This document shows, piece by piece, positions 1-9,681 of a stretch of DNA of 64,000 bases. A model generated the notes under the pieces. The model did not search any database. It saw only the letters and a list, made by a program, of their open reading frames with translations, and was not told the DNA's origin. The stretch is from NCBI GenBank assembly GCA_016699695.1, contig CP065006.1, positions 558,001-622,000 of the forward strand, given 5' to 3'. The stretch's first letter is position 1; each line of letters starts with the position of its first letter. The translations under genes were made by a program, and so were the position numbers. Source of the DNA: Bacteroidota bacterium. Lineage in GTDB: Bacteria > Bacteroidota > Bacteroidia > Bacteroidales > UBA10428.

Positions 1-176
1 ATAATCGAGGGTATTATCAATAAGCCTTTTTTCTGTACGAGCCAATCGCTCATATCGATAGCATGATCGAGGCTGTCGCGATAGGAAGATACTTTTTTTG
101 CAGGTTCCTGGCCTAGGATAGGAATGCTAGCTACAAGAAACACTGAACATATCGCAAATATTATACTTCTTCTCAT
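1..176 (-). CDS. Exported protein, N-terminal fragment (possible outer-membrane barrel)
   Basis: The reading frame opens with an ATG at 176 on the minus strand and runs off the left edge, so only the first 58 codons are visible. It starts with MRRS and a hydrophobic stretch ending near ILGQ, a clear Sec signal peptide. The mature start (EPAKK...) is followed by a segment ending SDWLVQKKGLLIIPSII. In my experience this 'KKG-hydrophobic-P' pattern precedes the first strand of D15/BamA-like surface-antigen barrels in Bacteroidota, but that is only a resemblance. It lies 62 bases downstream of the large exported protein in the same direction, so the two may be co-transcribed. Confidence 0.6.
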   Translation of the reverse strand, partial: MRRSIIFAICSVFLVASIPILGQEPAKKVSSYRDSLDHAIDMSDWLVQKKGLLIIPSI

Positions 177-238
177 TGGTAGATGGTAAACCACTTTCTC
201 AGTTTGTAAGCAATCATATTAAATCTGAAAAAAGAAAA

Positions 239-3200
239 TTACTTTTCACCATTTCTTTCTTCAAGCACTTCCTGCCAGCGCATGTAAAAATTATCCTTTT
301 TCCGGTCGGTCGAAATTAAAATATTATAAGGGGTTGCGCCCCGTGGTGTTTTCATTTTCCGGTCCTTCTCTTTCATGTTCATAATAGTCTCGACATAGGT
401 ACGGTTATGCGACAGGGTTTGCATGACCCCCCGGGTATAACCAAAATAATAGTAATTGCGCCGGTCGAGCTGAAGGTAAAGGTCCATAATATCGCCACTG
501 CGTACAATGCGCAATTCAAAAAAACCATCCACTTTCTTATTGACCTGGATGCCATTGATACTTCCTATGCCAATTTTCCCTACCGACTGATAGGAATTTG
601 TGTTGTCGTTCCAAACCAGGTTCAGGTCATTCAACAAAATGGTGTGCTTTAATTCGTTTGGTAAGAATTTCACAGTTCCAAACAGATTTAACTCATCCTG
701 TATCTGTTTGGCCTTCTCCTCTCCTACCCATGCATTGGTCGATTTAACTATTAATGGACTGCTGAGGTTTACTGCATCGAGGTTAGGAAAACTGTCAATC
801 TCAGTACCCATCAGGTTAATCATCGATTCATCTATAAAAAAATCGATGCCCATTACCAGGTTGATTTCGGTTTTTTGCTCGTCGAGCTCGTGGCTGATGC
901 TGCCATAATTGGTCAATTGCACCATGCCCAAGTCGTTTCCAAGCTTTACTTTTCCTTCGCCATACAGTTCACAACGCTCGCGGTGAAAACTAAGATAGTC
1001 TTCGCTCAGGCTAAAATCGCTGATTTTTTCTTTTGAGCCAATTTTATACATCTCCCGGGCTTTGTCGTAATAGAGGTAGCCTTGGGGTTGAATAAGAGGG
1101 TTATCGCTGTACGATTTTCGGGCCGACAAAAATGCCGGGTACATGTGTACAGAATCGTAATACACCAAAAATGAATTAAAAAGCTTGGTGCCGTTTACAT
1201 CGACAGGAGCAGCATCGACAGGAATATAAATACTGTTCGGATCGATAGTCGATTCGAAGGCAAGCCAGGCTGTTTTGAGCTTGTCGCAGCCATGTTCAAT
1301 GTTCACTGCTCCATCGAAGGTAAGCAGTGAATCGTTGGCAAAAAGCCGCACTTTTCCCTGATACTGATACACGGGGCTAAGTCTGAAATTGGCTACCTCA
1401 AAAATTTCGCCGGTAGCAATGGTGCGATGGTTAGTGTCGGATTTTACTTCGCTGAAATGAATAATCTGCACGTCGCCGTTCTCATCGACATAATTGTAGT
1501 TGGCCAGTCCTGAGTATTTTTTTCGACCCGCCACCGAAATGGTAGCCGTATGCAAGCGATGGTATTGTGTGCTGCTGTCTGCTTTTAGCCAGGCATTTTC
1601 AAGGGTACGTAACCTGTAATCGGGATTTACTGTTAACAGGCCATCTTTTGGATAAATTCTGGCATCGGCCACTTCGATAAATTTTACCCCCGTGGCATTG
1701 ATCAGGTTATTCTGGTAATCGTAATAGGCCAGCGGAGATACAAAATTGAGTGAATCTTGCTTTGGGTCGGTAGAAATAAACCGGGGCCCTTCAGGTTCGG
1801 CATCTTCCAGGGTATAATCCGGTATTGTGGGAGTGGCTTGCGAACCCATCGCCAATTCCTTTTTCGCCATATCCCAAATAAAATAATCGATGTAGCTGAT
1901 GTACCTGTTCTCTGGGAAGGTTACAAGCGAATAACCGTCGTTCGACCTGAACCAACCTTTCTGCTGACGAAAATCGATCCGGCTGTCAACATTCTCAGTT
2001 AATACGGTAAACCCTTCCTTTTGAAGCGATTTAAGGTAAAAATCGCTGGTGTCGGCCAGAATCTCTTCCGATTTATAGCTAAACCAATCCGAAAATAGAT
2101 CAGAACTTCTTAGTTCCATTTTCCCCCAACCGGAAAGACCGGTAGGTTCAAGCTGAAGATCGCCCACGAGAAAAGTGGAGTCGTTAAACATTTTAAAGTT
2201 TTCGGTGGTTTTAGAAACCCACATCACATCCTGGTATGGTTTCCAACGGATATTGTTATTCAACGACGATGTCTGAGGATATTCGGTAGCAGTGGTTTGC
2301 TTTACAATTTCGTAGCGCTGGGCAAGGGCCAGCATAGAATCGGGGAAAAAAATAAAATCGTCTGACCAGGAAGTAGAGGTAAGGTAATTCACTGTTCCAT
2401 TTCCCTTCAAACCCTGGTTCGATAGCCAGATCTGGTTGGTGAAAGTTCCCTTTCCACCATAAAGCGGCAAACCTTCTGCCGGGGTCTGATGCTGAAATCC
2501 CAGCGAATTGTCGGCCTGTAACACCAATTTTTGGCGAATGGCAGGAAGGATACCAGCCGAAACAAACTCACCTTCAAATATCATCGACGAGGCCGTCAGG
2601 TTAGCCAAAGAATCCAAAACAAAGGGGTCGACAGCAAAATAAAAATCGTTGGCATCGTACACACCCTCGTAGATCGAAGGTGCATCGAAATACACATACG
2701 ACTTTTCGCGACTTCTGAAAATAGGGTATTCGGGATAATCTACCCGGCCCGATTTGTTATCCGATTGATCAATTAAAAGCTCCCCGGTAAGCCCGTTTAT
2801 CATCGAATTGATAGTGCTTTCCACAGCAAACCCAAAATTATCGATGGTATCGGTCTTGTAATCAAGTTTTACAGCATCCACCAATTGCAGGTTGATTTTA
2901 AACGAATCGTAATCGAAAAAGAGGTTGCTGCCGGTAAAGGTTATCAATCCGGCTTCAATGGTCCCGTCGAACTGGAAATTACGGTTCTCCTTCATAATAA
3001 TCCGGGCATTTTTCGGAAAAATTGTCACTCTTTGCGAATCACTTACTTGTATGCGAGGTATCCCGTTAATCATCAGGTCATAAGTGCGTAAATCGAAAAT
3101 GGCATTTTCTACTGGCGATTCAACCGTGGAGTTGAATTTAATCACATCGTAATCGATCTTGTTCACACTGGCAGCGATGTAATCGTGAAGGCGGGGTTTG

Positions 3201-4720
3201 ATGGTTACCATGCCTGTATGGATCTCATAATAGACAAATCCGCCATACGACATGCGCATCACCAGGTGCTTCACCTGTTCGACCGACATGCGCAAATAAT
3301 CGGCATAATCGTCGACCAGAAAAGTTTCGCTGTTAATTTTGCGCGAAAAACTCCTTATGGACAAAAGTGGATGTTCCTCGTCCATCAGTTGCATGTCGAG
3401 GTAGCGGTTGTAATTGAAAAAATTGACCGATTCAAAGGAAGCTTTTCCTACGGTGGACCCCCTTGGGGCAGTAAAGCGCATATAATTCTCGTCGATGCGC
3501 CACACCAACTGGTCGAAGTTCATCTCCACACGGTGATAAGAGTTGGAATAGGGCCCCTGCGAGGTGAAGTTATCGGTTTTGAGAAGAATTACTTCCCGGT
3601 TTTCTGTGCGAAAATCAAAAAATAAGTCGGGATGAAAAATTGAGTCTTTCTTTAATTTTATATTGATGCTGGTGCGCTCGCTCACAATCCGGTCCGATTT
3701 AAATCCAAAATACAACGAAGCACATTCCACCACCAGGGTATCGTTTCGATAAAGATGAATACGGGCCGGATTAATGCTGGTGCCCGTGCCTACCATTTTT
3801 GAACCCTGCATCGACAAGCCTCCTTCATAATTCACGCCTTTGTAAATATTCTTTATGTTGAAGGATTTGGTATAGGAATAAAACTTCGGAAAGGTAGCCT
3901 GCTCTGGCGAGGCAATGCGTTTAACCTGATCGTTGAGGGTACCTTCGATGGGAGTTTTAAAATAGTTGGTATTGGTAAAGCTTACATTCTCAGCAGTATA
4001 TTCCGACTTGGTTAAGTCGATGGTGTATTGTTTTATAGTTGCCGACACTTCTTCGGGAGTAAATCCACCACGCTCCCAGGTTACCAAACCGCCCTGCCCC
4101 TGCCATTCATTTGCCAGAGGGTTTACTCTTCCTTTGGTTTTGTACAATACTATGCTGTCGGTGCGAGTAAAACAGGTAAGATCCGTGGCCTTGAATTCAA
4201 CAAATATGGCTTCCTCTTCGATTAATATCTGATAATCGTCCGAACTGGCTTTCCATTCTGTGGAACTTGATTTATAAATAGAATTATTCTGAAGCAGGTT
4301 GATAGAAAAACTCAGGTAAGATTGAATGCGTGTCGGCAAGGTCTTGCGGTTGTCGAGCAACAAATCCATGCTGTTTACCCAGTTGGTATAGTTGCTTTGT
4401 TTCAGGGTGCTGTTTTTAATGGCCAGCATACAATCCATGTACAAAATAAAATGCGGAAAAGGTCGGGCTTTGCGTTCAAGCATCTTCTGACTATGCCTCA
4501 CTATGTTCGATTGTTCGGCGTAACTAAACAAGCTGTCAACCTGCCACGCCTTTAGAAATGCTTCAAGCGTAGGTTTGTCCTGGTCTGAAATGTTCTTCAG
4601 AAATTCCTTCAGCTCACTAGGGTAATTCGCCGGATCGCCGCTAAACTTCGGGTTCTGCCTCGAGAGAAAGGAAAAACCCACTAAAAACACAAAGGCAAGA
4701 GCAATAAATAGGTAGCGCAT
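239..4720 (-). CDS. Very large exported protein of unknown function (1493 aa)
   Basis: The protein starts with MRYLFIALAFVFLVGFSF, a signal peptide or N-terminal anchor, and the remaining ~1470 residues have no further obvious membrane segment. The body is rich in short beta-type stretches with alternating hydrophobic residues and in Tyr, Asn and Asp, as expected for an extended beta-strand-rich periplasmic or surface protein. I see no catalytic motif, no clear short repeat and no C-terminal sorting domain. Similar very long hypothetical proteins are widespread in Bacteroidota. It is followed in the same direction by an exported, possibly outer-membrane protein, which would suit an envelope role. 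Function unknown. Confidence 0.85.
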   Translation of the reverse strand: MRYLFIALAFVFLVGFSFLSRQNPKFSGDPANYPSELKEFLKNISDQDKPTLEAFLKAWQVDSLFSYAEQSNIVRHSQKMLERKARPFPHFILYMDCMLAIKNSTLKQSNYTNWVNSMDLLLDNRKTLPTRIQSYLSFSINLLQNNSIYKSSSTEWKASSDDYQILIEEEAIFVEFKATDLTCFTRTDSIVLYKTKGRVNPLANEWQGQGGLVTWERGGFTPEEVSATIKQYTIDLTKSEYTAENVSFTNTNYFKTPIEGTLNDQVKRIASPEQATFPKFYSYTKSFNIKNIYKGVNYEGGLSMQGSKMVGTGTSINPARIHLYRNDTLVVECASLYFGFKSDRIVSERTSINIKLKKDSIFHPDLFFDFRTENREVILLKTDNFTSQGPYSNSYHRVEMNFDQLVWRIDENYMRFTAPRGSTVGKASFESVNFFNYNRYLDMQLMDEEHPLLSIRSFSRKINSETFLVDDYADYLRMSVEQVKHLVMRMSYGGFVYYEIHTGMVTIKPRLHDYIAASVNKIDYDVIKFNSTVESPVENAIFDLRTYDLMINGIPRIQVSDSQRVTIFPKNARIIMKENRNFQFDGTIEAGLITFTGSNLFFDYDSFKINLQLVDAVKLDYKTDTIDNFGFAVESTINSMINGLTGELLIDQSDNKSGRVDYPEYPIFRSREKSYVYFDAPSIYEGVYDANDFYFAVDPFVLDSLANLTASSMIFEGEFVSAGILPAIRQKLVLQADNSLGFQHQTPAEGLPLYGGKGTFTNQIWLSNQGLKGNGTVNYLTSTSWSDDFIFFPDSMLALAQRYEIVKQTTATEYPQTSSLNNNIRWKPYQDVMWVSKTTENFKMFNDSTFLVGDLQLEPTGLSGWGKMELRSSDLFSDWFSYKSEEILADTSDFYLKSLQKEGFTVLTENVDSRIDFRQQKGWFRSNDGYSLVTFPENRYISYIDYFIWDMAKKELAMGSQATPTIPDYTLEDAEPEGPRFISTDPKQDSLNFVSPLAYYDYQNNLINATGVKFIEVADARIYPKDGLLTVNPDYRLRTLENAWLKADSSTQYHRLHTATISVAGRKKYSGLANYNYVDENGDVQIIHFSEVKSDTNHRTIATGEIFEVANFRLSPVYQYQGKVRLFANDSLLTFDGAVNIEHGCDKLKTAWLAFESTIDPNSIYIPVDAAPVDVNGTKLFNSFLVYYDSVHMYPAFLSARKSYSDNPLIQPQGYLYYDKAREMYKIGSKEKISDFSLSEDYLSFHRERCELYGEGKVKLGNDLGMVQLTNYGSISHELDEQKTEINLVMGIDFFIDESMINLMGTEIDSFPNLDAVNLSSPLIVKSTNAWVGEEKAKQIQDELNLFGTVKFLPNELKHTILLNDLNLVWNDNTNSYQSVGKIGIGSINGIQVNKKVDGFFELRIVRSGDIMDLYLQLDRRNYYYFGYTRGVMQTLSHNRTYVETIMNMKEKDRKMKTPRGATPYNILISTDRKKDNFYMRWQEVLEERNGEK

Positions 4721-4911
4721 GTATCTGGGCTTATTCAGTTATCGTGTGAAAATACTGATAATTGCCGAAAGACGAAAACTGAATTCTAACAAACAGACAA
4801 GTAACAAATTAAACCAGCTGAATTAAAGGCTAGAAAAAATTGAGTGATGAATGCGGAGATTATATAAACCGTGAGAGCAACGGTTTCCGACCTGCTCCAT
4901 CCGAAAGGCGC

Positions 4912-5745
4912 TTATTTTACAAACTCCAGCATCTGCCAGTTGCCCATCGACTGGTGGTTGACAGGCGTGAGGCCCAAATCGACAAAAGTGGCTTCGATTA
5001 TTTCCACATCTTCTGCCAGAAAACCACTTACAAACAATTGCCCGCAATCGTTCAGCGCCCTCACATAATTGGCCGATTGCTCAATTAATATGTTGCGGTT
5101 GATATTGGCCAGTATGGTATCAAACTCTTTTACCGGAATAACTTCCGCACCACCAGGAATAACTTCCACTTTAACAGCATTGACCGCTATATTCTCCAGA
5201 GCATTTTCATAGGCCCATTTATCGTTGTCGATAGCAACTACTTCTTTGGCCCCGCGCATAGCTGCAAGAATAGCCAGCACTGCAGTTCCGCAACCCATAT
5301 CGAGCACTCTTTTACCGACAAGATCCATATTTAAAATGGCAGAGAGCATCAGGCTGGTGGTTTCGTGGTGCCCGGTGCCAAAAGCCATTTTGGGCGAAAG
5401 TGTAATCACGTATTCCATGTTCCGGAACTGCTCGTGAAAAGGTGCCCTGATGGCACAACGGTGGTCTACTATTACCGGCTTGAAATTTTTCTCCCACTCT
5501 TCGTTCCAGTTCTTTTCCTCCACTGGTTCTTCGTGAACAATTTTGGCATGCAGGGTATCTTTTACCCCGGCAAGTGATAATTCGAGCATATCTCGGTCGT
5601 ATTGTAGAGAAGAAATATAGCCCACAGCACCTGTGGTTGTTTCGGTTATGCCCTCGAAACCCAGAGAATCGAGAATGGCCACAAGTATCTCCTGCTTTTC
5701 TCCGTTGGGTTCGCTGATTTCTATATTAATGGCTGTGTATTTCAT
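4912..5745 (-). CDS. prmA: Ribosomal protein L11 methyltransferase
   Basis: PrmA trimethylates ribosomal protein L11 using S-adenosylmethionine in the cytoplasm. At 277 aa the length is slightly under the ~290 aa of the E. coli enzyme. The PrmA signature AFGTGHHETT is at residues 121-130, the SAM-binding motif I (LDMGCGTAVL) at 148-157, and an ANINRNIL segment corresponding to the catalytic-loop motif lies about 215. The N-terminal ~90 residues form the L11-recognition region. It follows tpiA in the same direction, but a hairpin with a T-run between them suggests separate transcription. Confidence 0.95.
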   Translation of the reverse strand: MKYTAINIEISEPNGEKQEILVAILDSLGFEGITETTTGAVGYISSLQYDRDMLELSLAGVKDTLHAKIVHEEPVEEKNWNEEWEKNFKPVIVDHRCAIRAPFHEQFRNMEYVITLSPKMAFGTGHHETTSLMLSAILNMDLVGKRVLDMGCGTAVLAILAAMRGAKEVVAIDNDKWAYENALENIAVNAVKVEVIPGGAEVIPVKEFDTILANINRNILIEQSANYVRALNDCGQLFVSGFLAEDVEIIEATFVDLGLTPVNHQSMGNWQMLEFVK

Positions 5746-5792
5746 AGTTTAAAAGTTACGAAATTATTGGCATAAACGAGCTGATTTAAACC

Positions 5793-5822
5793 AAAAAAAA
5801 ACGGCCGGAATTCCGACCGCCT
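5793..5822 (-). terminator. Rho-independent terminator after tpiA
   Basis: On the minus strand a 7-bp GC-rich stem (CGGTCGG / CCGGCCG, one G-T wobble) with an AATT loop is followed by an eight-T run. It lies about 20 bases after the tpiA stop and before prmA. Confidence 0.8.
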
Positions 5823-5843
5823 TTTAATCTATTTCGATGGAAA

Positions 5844-6596
5844 TTAGAATGCATTGACAATGCCTAAAAACTCATCGGCTTTAAGAGATGCACCACCAAT
5901 CAGGCCACCGTCCACATCGGCATTGGCAAATAATTCGGGAGCATTGGAGGCTTTGCAGCTTCCGCCATAGAGTATCGAGGTGTCGTTGGCAACAGCCGCA
6001 CCATATTGTGCGCTGATGGCTTCGCGAAGGGCTTTGTGCATTTCCTGGGCTTGTTCTGAGCTTGCAGTCTTGCCTGTGCCAATGGCCCAAATAGGTTCAT
6101 AGGCAATCACAATCTTCCTGAAATCGGCTTCAGACAATTGAAAAACAGTTTCTTTCAACTGATTGATTACATAAGCGTTTTGCTTGCCGCTTTCGCGAAT
6201 ATCCAATGCTTCGCCACAGCAATAAATGGGGGTTAAGCCATTGGCAAGGGCTAAGGCAACTTTTTTATTCAAAATGGCGCTGGTTTCGCCATAATACTCA
6301 CGTCGTTCGCTATGTCCCAGTATTACATAAGCTGCTCCGACAGATTTTATCATCTGGGCCGATACTTCTCCGGTATAAGCACCCGATGCTTCGGCGGCAC
6401 AGTTTTGTGCCGATACGGCCACATTTTTAGTAAATTTTACTACCTCGGTAAGGTGTGTAAAGGGAGTACCCAACACTACCACTACATTTTTATCGCCCTT
6501 TTCGGTATAAAGCTTTTCTACTTCGGTGGCAAGTTGAATACCTTCTTGCAGGGTGGTATTGCATTTCCAATTTCCGGCTACAATTTTTTTTCTCAT
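5844..6596 (-). CDS. tpiA: Triosephosphate isomerase
   Basis: It interconverts dihydroxyacetone phosphate and glyceraldehyde-3-phosphate in glycolysis and gluconeogenesis. At 250 aa it has the usual length for a TIM barrel. The catalytic residues are visible: Lys11 in GNWKCN, His95 in LGHSERR and Glu167 in AYEPIWAIGTG, and the C-terminal phosphate-binding segment GGLIGGASL is present. Upstream in the same direction lie the MauE/DoxX-family gene and tmk; the tpiA/DoxX pairing is common in Bacteroidales. Confidence 0.98.
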   Translation of the reverse strand: MRKKIVAGNWKCNTTLQEGIQLATEVEKLYTEKGDKNVVVVLGTPFTHLTEVVKFTKNVAVSAQNCAAEASGAYTGEVSAQMIKSVGAAYVILGHSERREYYGETSAILNKKVALALANGLTPIYCCGEALDIRESGKQNAYVINQLKETVFQLSEADFRKIVIAYEPIWAIGTGKTASSEQAQEMHKALREAISAQYGAAVANDTSILYGGSCKASNAPELFANADVDGGLIGGASLKADEFLGIVNAF

Positions 6597-6728
6597 TTTT
6601 TATCAGGTGTTGTATGATTAATTTCAGGCTTGCGAAATTACAGCCGAATGAGTTAGAAAGCAAATATTTATAGTGCCTGAGCCAAAAAAACAGGCTGCAA
6701 GTCTAAAAAAATCTGTCCACAACCCGGC

Positions 6729-7961
6729 TTATTGTTTCTCTATCCGCACCAAAAGTAACAATACAGTAACCAACGACAGCAACGATAGCAAAGAAACCCT
6801 GATACTTGCACTGCGCTTGGCTTGTTGTATCTCCTTTATGGAAGTAGAAAGTGTGTTTTTCGCCAAACTCTGCGCATCTGGCAGGTTACGATAATGCCAC
6901 TTATTTAGAATTACCCCGTCTTTCAACAATACCACTCCGGGGTTCGACCGTATAATGGTTTTAAGGGTAATTTCGTCGGTTGTATGAAAATTGTAATTAA
7001 ACTTATACTTGTCATTGAGTGTTTGCAGAGAACTGCCCGTTGTAGCCGACATTCCATACACTTCAATTCCTTTTCCCTTTACCTTTCCGGCAAGAGTGTT
7101 GATATCACGAAGGGCCTTTTCGTTGGCTTTACTCAAATTGTGCGCGATCACAAGCAATACATAATCAGATTGATACAACACCGAATCGGTAATATCCTGT
7201 CCTTCTGTAGTTACAATAGAAAAGTCGTGGATGGGTGGCTGGTAACCCTTTTTTATCAAGGTAGTTTTGCGGTCGACATATTTCCAATTTGTGTCGGAGT
7301 AAGGAATATTTTCTACTGCAAACTCTTGCCTTTTGCCTTGTTTTTCATAAATAAAAATATTCTCGTATTCATCCCTGGGCGCTCCTTCGGGTATTTCCAT
7401 GGACGATGGAATGTGGGTGCCTATTTTATATGGCCTGAAATCGATGGCAGGAAGATTTCGATAGTTATAAATCGAGATTAACAGACTTGATAAGGTAAAT
7501 ACCAGTATCATACCCCATTCGCCAGCCAGGGAGGTAATTGGCCTGAAGCGCTTGCGGTTGAAAAAGATAACCAGTGTTGGCACCATAAAAACAATGTTTT
7601 TCCAAAAGGTTTGCCAATTGGTAAGCACCAGTGCATCGCCAAAACATCCGCAATCTGTTACCGGGTTGGTAAGGGCAACAATGAGTGTGAGCAGGGTAAA
7701 GAAAGACAAGAACACCAATAAAATTGTAGCAGTGTAGCGCATCACCACCCCCATGAGCAGGTTGAGCCCGATTACCAGTTCGGCAGTGCTTAACAACACA
7801 GCCAGAAAAAGTGCCATTGGAGAAAGGTATCCCATACCAAACGCTTCGAAATAATCAGAAAATTTATAGGTTGAACCCAGCGGGTCGATTGCCTTTACAA
7901 ATCCCGAAAAAATAAAAAGAAGTGCAATAATTATTCGCGAAAAATTTCTGATAGCCTTCAT
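6729..7961 (-). CDS. MauE/DoxX-family membrane protein with C-terminal thioredoxin-like region (BT_3928 type)
   Basis: The first ~140 residues carry four hydrophobic segments typical of the DoxX/MauE fold, including the pattern FSGFVKAIDPLGSTYKFSDY, and a DCGCFGDAL cysteine motif. A further membrane segment near residues 150-170 leads into a soluble C-terminal half. That half has a thioredoxin-like layout (YVLLVIAH... GIEVYGMSATTG... PGVVLLKDGVIL) but lacks a CxxC pair. A final hydrophobic segment, VSLLSLLSLVTVLLLL, ends the protein. The architecture suggests a redox- or thiol-related membrane protein; the reaction is not known. It starts 22 bases after tmk and precedes tpiA, so the three probably share a transcript. 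Confidence 0.85.
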   Translation of the reverse strand: MKAIRNFSRIIIALLFIFSGFVKAIDPLGSTYKFSDYFEAFGMGYLSPMALFLAVLLSTAELVIGLNLLMGVVMRYTATILLVFLSFFTLLTLIVALTNPVTDCGCFGDALVLTNWQTFWKNIVFMVPTLVIFFNRKRFRPITSLAGEWGMILVFTLSSLLISIYNYRNLPAIDFRPYKIGTHIPSSMEIPEGAPRDEYENIFIYEKQGKRQEFAVENIPYSDTNWKYVDRKTTLIKKGYQPPIHDFSIVTTEGQDITDSVLYQSDYVLLVIAHNLSKANEKALRDINTLAGKVKGKGIEVYGMSATTGSSLQTLNDKYKFNYNFHTTDEITLKTIIRSNPGVVLLKDGVILNKWHYRNLPDAQSLAKNTLSTSIKEIQQAKRSASIRVSLLSLLSLVTVLLLLVRIEKQ

Positions 7962-7983
7962 AGCCTTATTTGATTACAATGTT

Positions 7984-8691
7984 TTAGGTGGATTTTTTGA
8001 GTTTTGTCTGGTCTAAAGTCTGGTCGATTTGTGATTTTATTTTCGAAAACACTTCCTGTGGTTTGAGCATGTTGTGAGCCTGATCGGTGCAGTCTATTTC
8101 CAGAAAATCGGAATTTTCCTTTATCTGCCAAAGATAAACTTCGCGTACCTTCTTTTGAAATTCAAGATCTGCCTCATGGATATCCTGATTACCGAGAAGG
8201 TAATCGCGGTCGCTGCCATTGCGCTTATTTAAAAGACTGTTACGCGTAAATTCGAAGGGTACTTTTAAAAACAAGTTTAAATCCGGAACAGGTATTTTAT
8301 AATGATTATACTCCAGGTCTTTGATCCAATGAGCCAGTTTTTTCTTCTCAGCCAGATCTGTTAGTTTGGCACACTGAAATGCAATGTTCGAATAAAGGTA
8401 CCTATCGGCAATCACCGCATAGCCCTGATTGAGCCAATTCCTTATCATCTCCGAGGCATCTTGCCTGTCACCTGCATAGAGCATAGCCACCACATAGGGA
8501 TCAACCTTGTCAATGGCTCCCAGTTCGCCCCTTAAAAACCGCGAAATCAGCTCACCAAAAAATGGTGCATCGGTTCGTGGAAAGTGAAGAAACTTAGATT
8601 TTATCTTTTTTGCCTTAAAATACTCCTCTACCAGGTTAAGCTGTGTAGTTTTTCCAGATCCATCGAGCCCCTCTATCACAATAAATTTCAT
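7984..8691 (-). CDS. tmk: Thymidylate kinase
   Basis: It phosphorylates dTMP to dTDP for DNA synthesis. The Walker A loop GLDGSGKTT is at residues 8-16 and the family DRY motif at 96-98, inside DRYLYSNIAFQ. At 235 aa it is a little longer than typical (205-215 aa) because of a charged C-terminal tail ending in KLKKST. A lid-like segment (SLLNKRNGSDRDYLL) is present. It is the first gene of a run with the DoxX-type gene and tpiA and is divergent from folP across a 75-bp gap. Confidence 0.93.
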   Translation of the reverse strand: MKFIVIEGLDGSGKTTQLNLVEEYFKAKKIKSKFLHFPRTDAPFFGELISRFLRGELGAIDKVDPYVVAMLYAGDRQDASEMIRNWLNQGYAVIADRYLYSNIAFQCAKLTDLAEKKKLAHWIKDLEYNHYKIPVPDLNLFLKVPFEFTRNSLLNKRNGSDRDYLLGNQDIHEADLEFQKKVREVYLWQIKENSDFLEIDCTDQAHNMLKPQEVFSKIKSQIDQTLDQTKLKKST

Positions 8692-8766
8692 GCTACAGTT
8701 TGAAAGGTTTGCGAATAAATCAATATCTCTTAGCCTTTTACTATTTTTACCCTCACGAGATTTGAC

Positions 8767-9666
8767 ATGGCTAAAGATACATTTTTTTACAAAAAACGCA
8801 CAATTCGCTGCAACAGCAGGATTATTGAGCTGGACAAACCCCTTGTAATGGGTATACTCAATCTTACACCCGATTCGTTTTACGATGGAGGGAAATATAC
8901 CACGCCTAAGAGTTTACACCGGCACCTCGACCAAATGATTACAGACGGTGCCGACATCATCGATGTGGGGGGATATTCTTCTCGTCCCGGAGCCGCTGAT
9001 GTGCCACAAAATATAGAACTCGAGCGCATTGAGCCGGCGTTGGAATTCATCCGTACACGTTATCCGGATGCTATTATTTCCATCGATACTTTTCGCGCCG
9101 GTGTGGCTTCCGCTTTGATAGAAAAGTACAAAGTTGACCTTATTAACGACATTACAGCCGGAATAATCGAACCTGAAATTCTCGATGTAGTAGCCGAAAA
9201 TCAAGTAGCCTATATTGCCATGCACATGCAGGGAACTCCTCAGAATATGCAACAGGCTCCGCATTACGAGCACATTGTAACAGATATTATCGATTTCTTT
9301 TCGAACCGTTTGGCTGTGCTTCAACAAAAGAAAATAAACGACATTGTGATCGATCCGGGCTTTGGTTTTGGAAAAACCCTCGACCAGAATTATCAACTAC
9401 TAGCAGGGCTAGATAATTTTCGGATATTCGAATTTCCGGTTTTAGCAGGTCTATCGCGAAAATCGATGATTTACAAACAACTTGGCTCCGGACCTGAAGA
9501 TGCGCTTGCCGGCACCATTGCTTTGAATACGATTGCCCTTCAAATGGGCACCTCCATTTTGAGGGTGCACGATGTGAAGGAGGCAAAGCATACCATTGAT
9601 ATTTGTGAAAAACTAAAGGCTGAGTCGGAAAAAAGCATTAATTTGCTCACCTCCTTAAAAAGATAA
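8767..9666 (+). CDS. folP: Dihydropteroate synthase
   Basis: It condenses 6-hydroxymethyl-dihydropterin diphosphate with p-aminobenzoate in folate synthesis and is the sulfonamide target. At 299 aa it has the family signatures: MGILNLTPDSFYDGG (about residues 28-42), DVGGYSSRPGA (66-76), the DPGFGFGKT pterin-binding segment and the late LAGLSRKSM motif. The cdaA gene follows after 15 bases in the same direction, a conserved pairing in Bacteroidota, so both are likely one transcript. Confidence 0.97.
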   Translation: MAKDTFFYKKRTIRCNSRIIELDKPLVMGILNLTPDSFYDGGKYTTPKSLHRHLDQMITDGADIIDVGGYSSRPGAADVPQNIELERIEPALEFIRTRYPDAIISIDTFRAGVASALIEKYKVDLINDITAGIIEPEILDVVAENQVAYIAMHMQGTPQNMQQAPHYEHIVTDIIDFFSNRLAVLQQKKINDIVIDPGFGFGKTLDQNYQLLAGLDNFRIFEFPVLAGLSRKSMIYKQLGSGPEDALAGTIALNTIALQMGTSILRVHDVKEAKHTIDICEKLKAESEKSINLLTSLKR

Positions 9667-9681
9667 GTATTCTTTTAGATC

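Noticed and set aside
4840..5088. Plus-strand frame of 82 codons opposite the end of prmA
   Set aside because: It runs antisense to the well-supported prmA and has no protein-like features.
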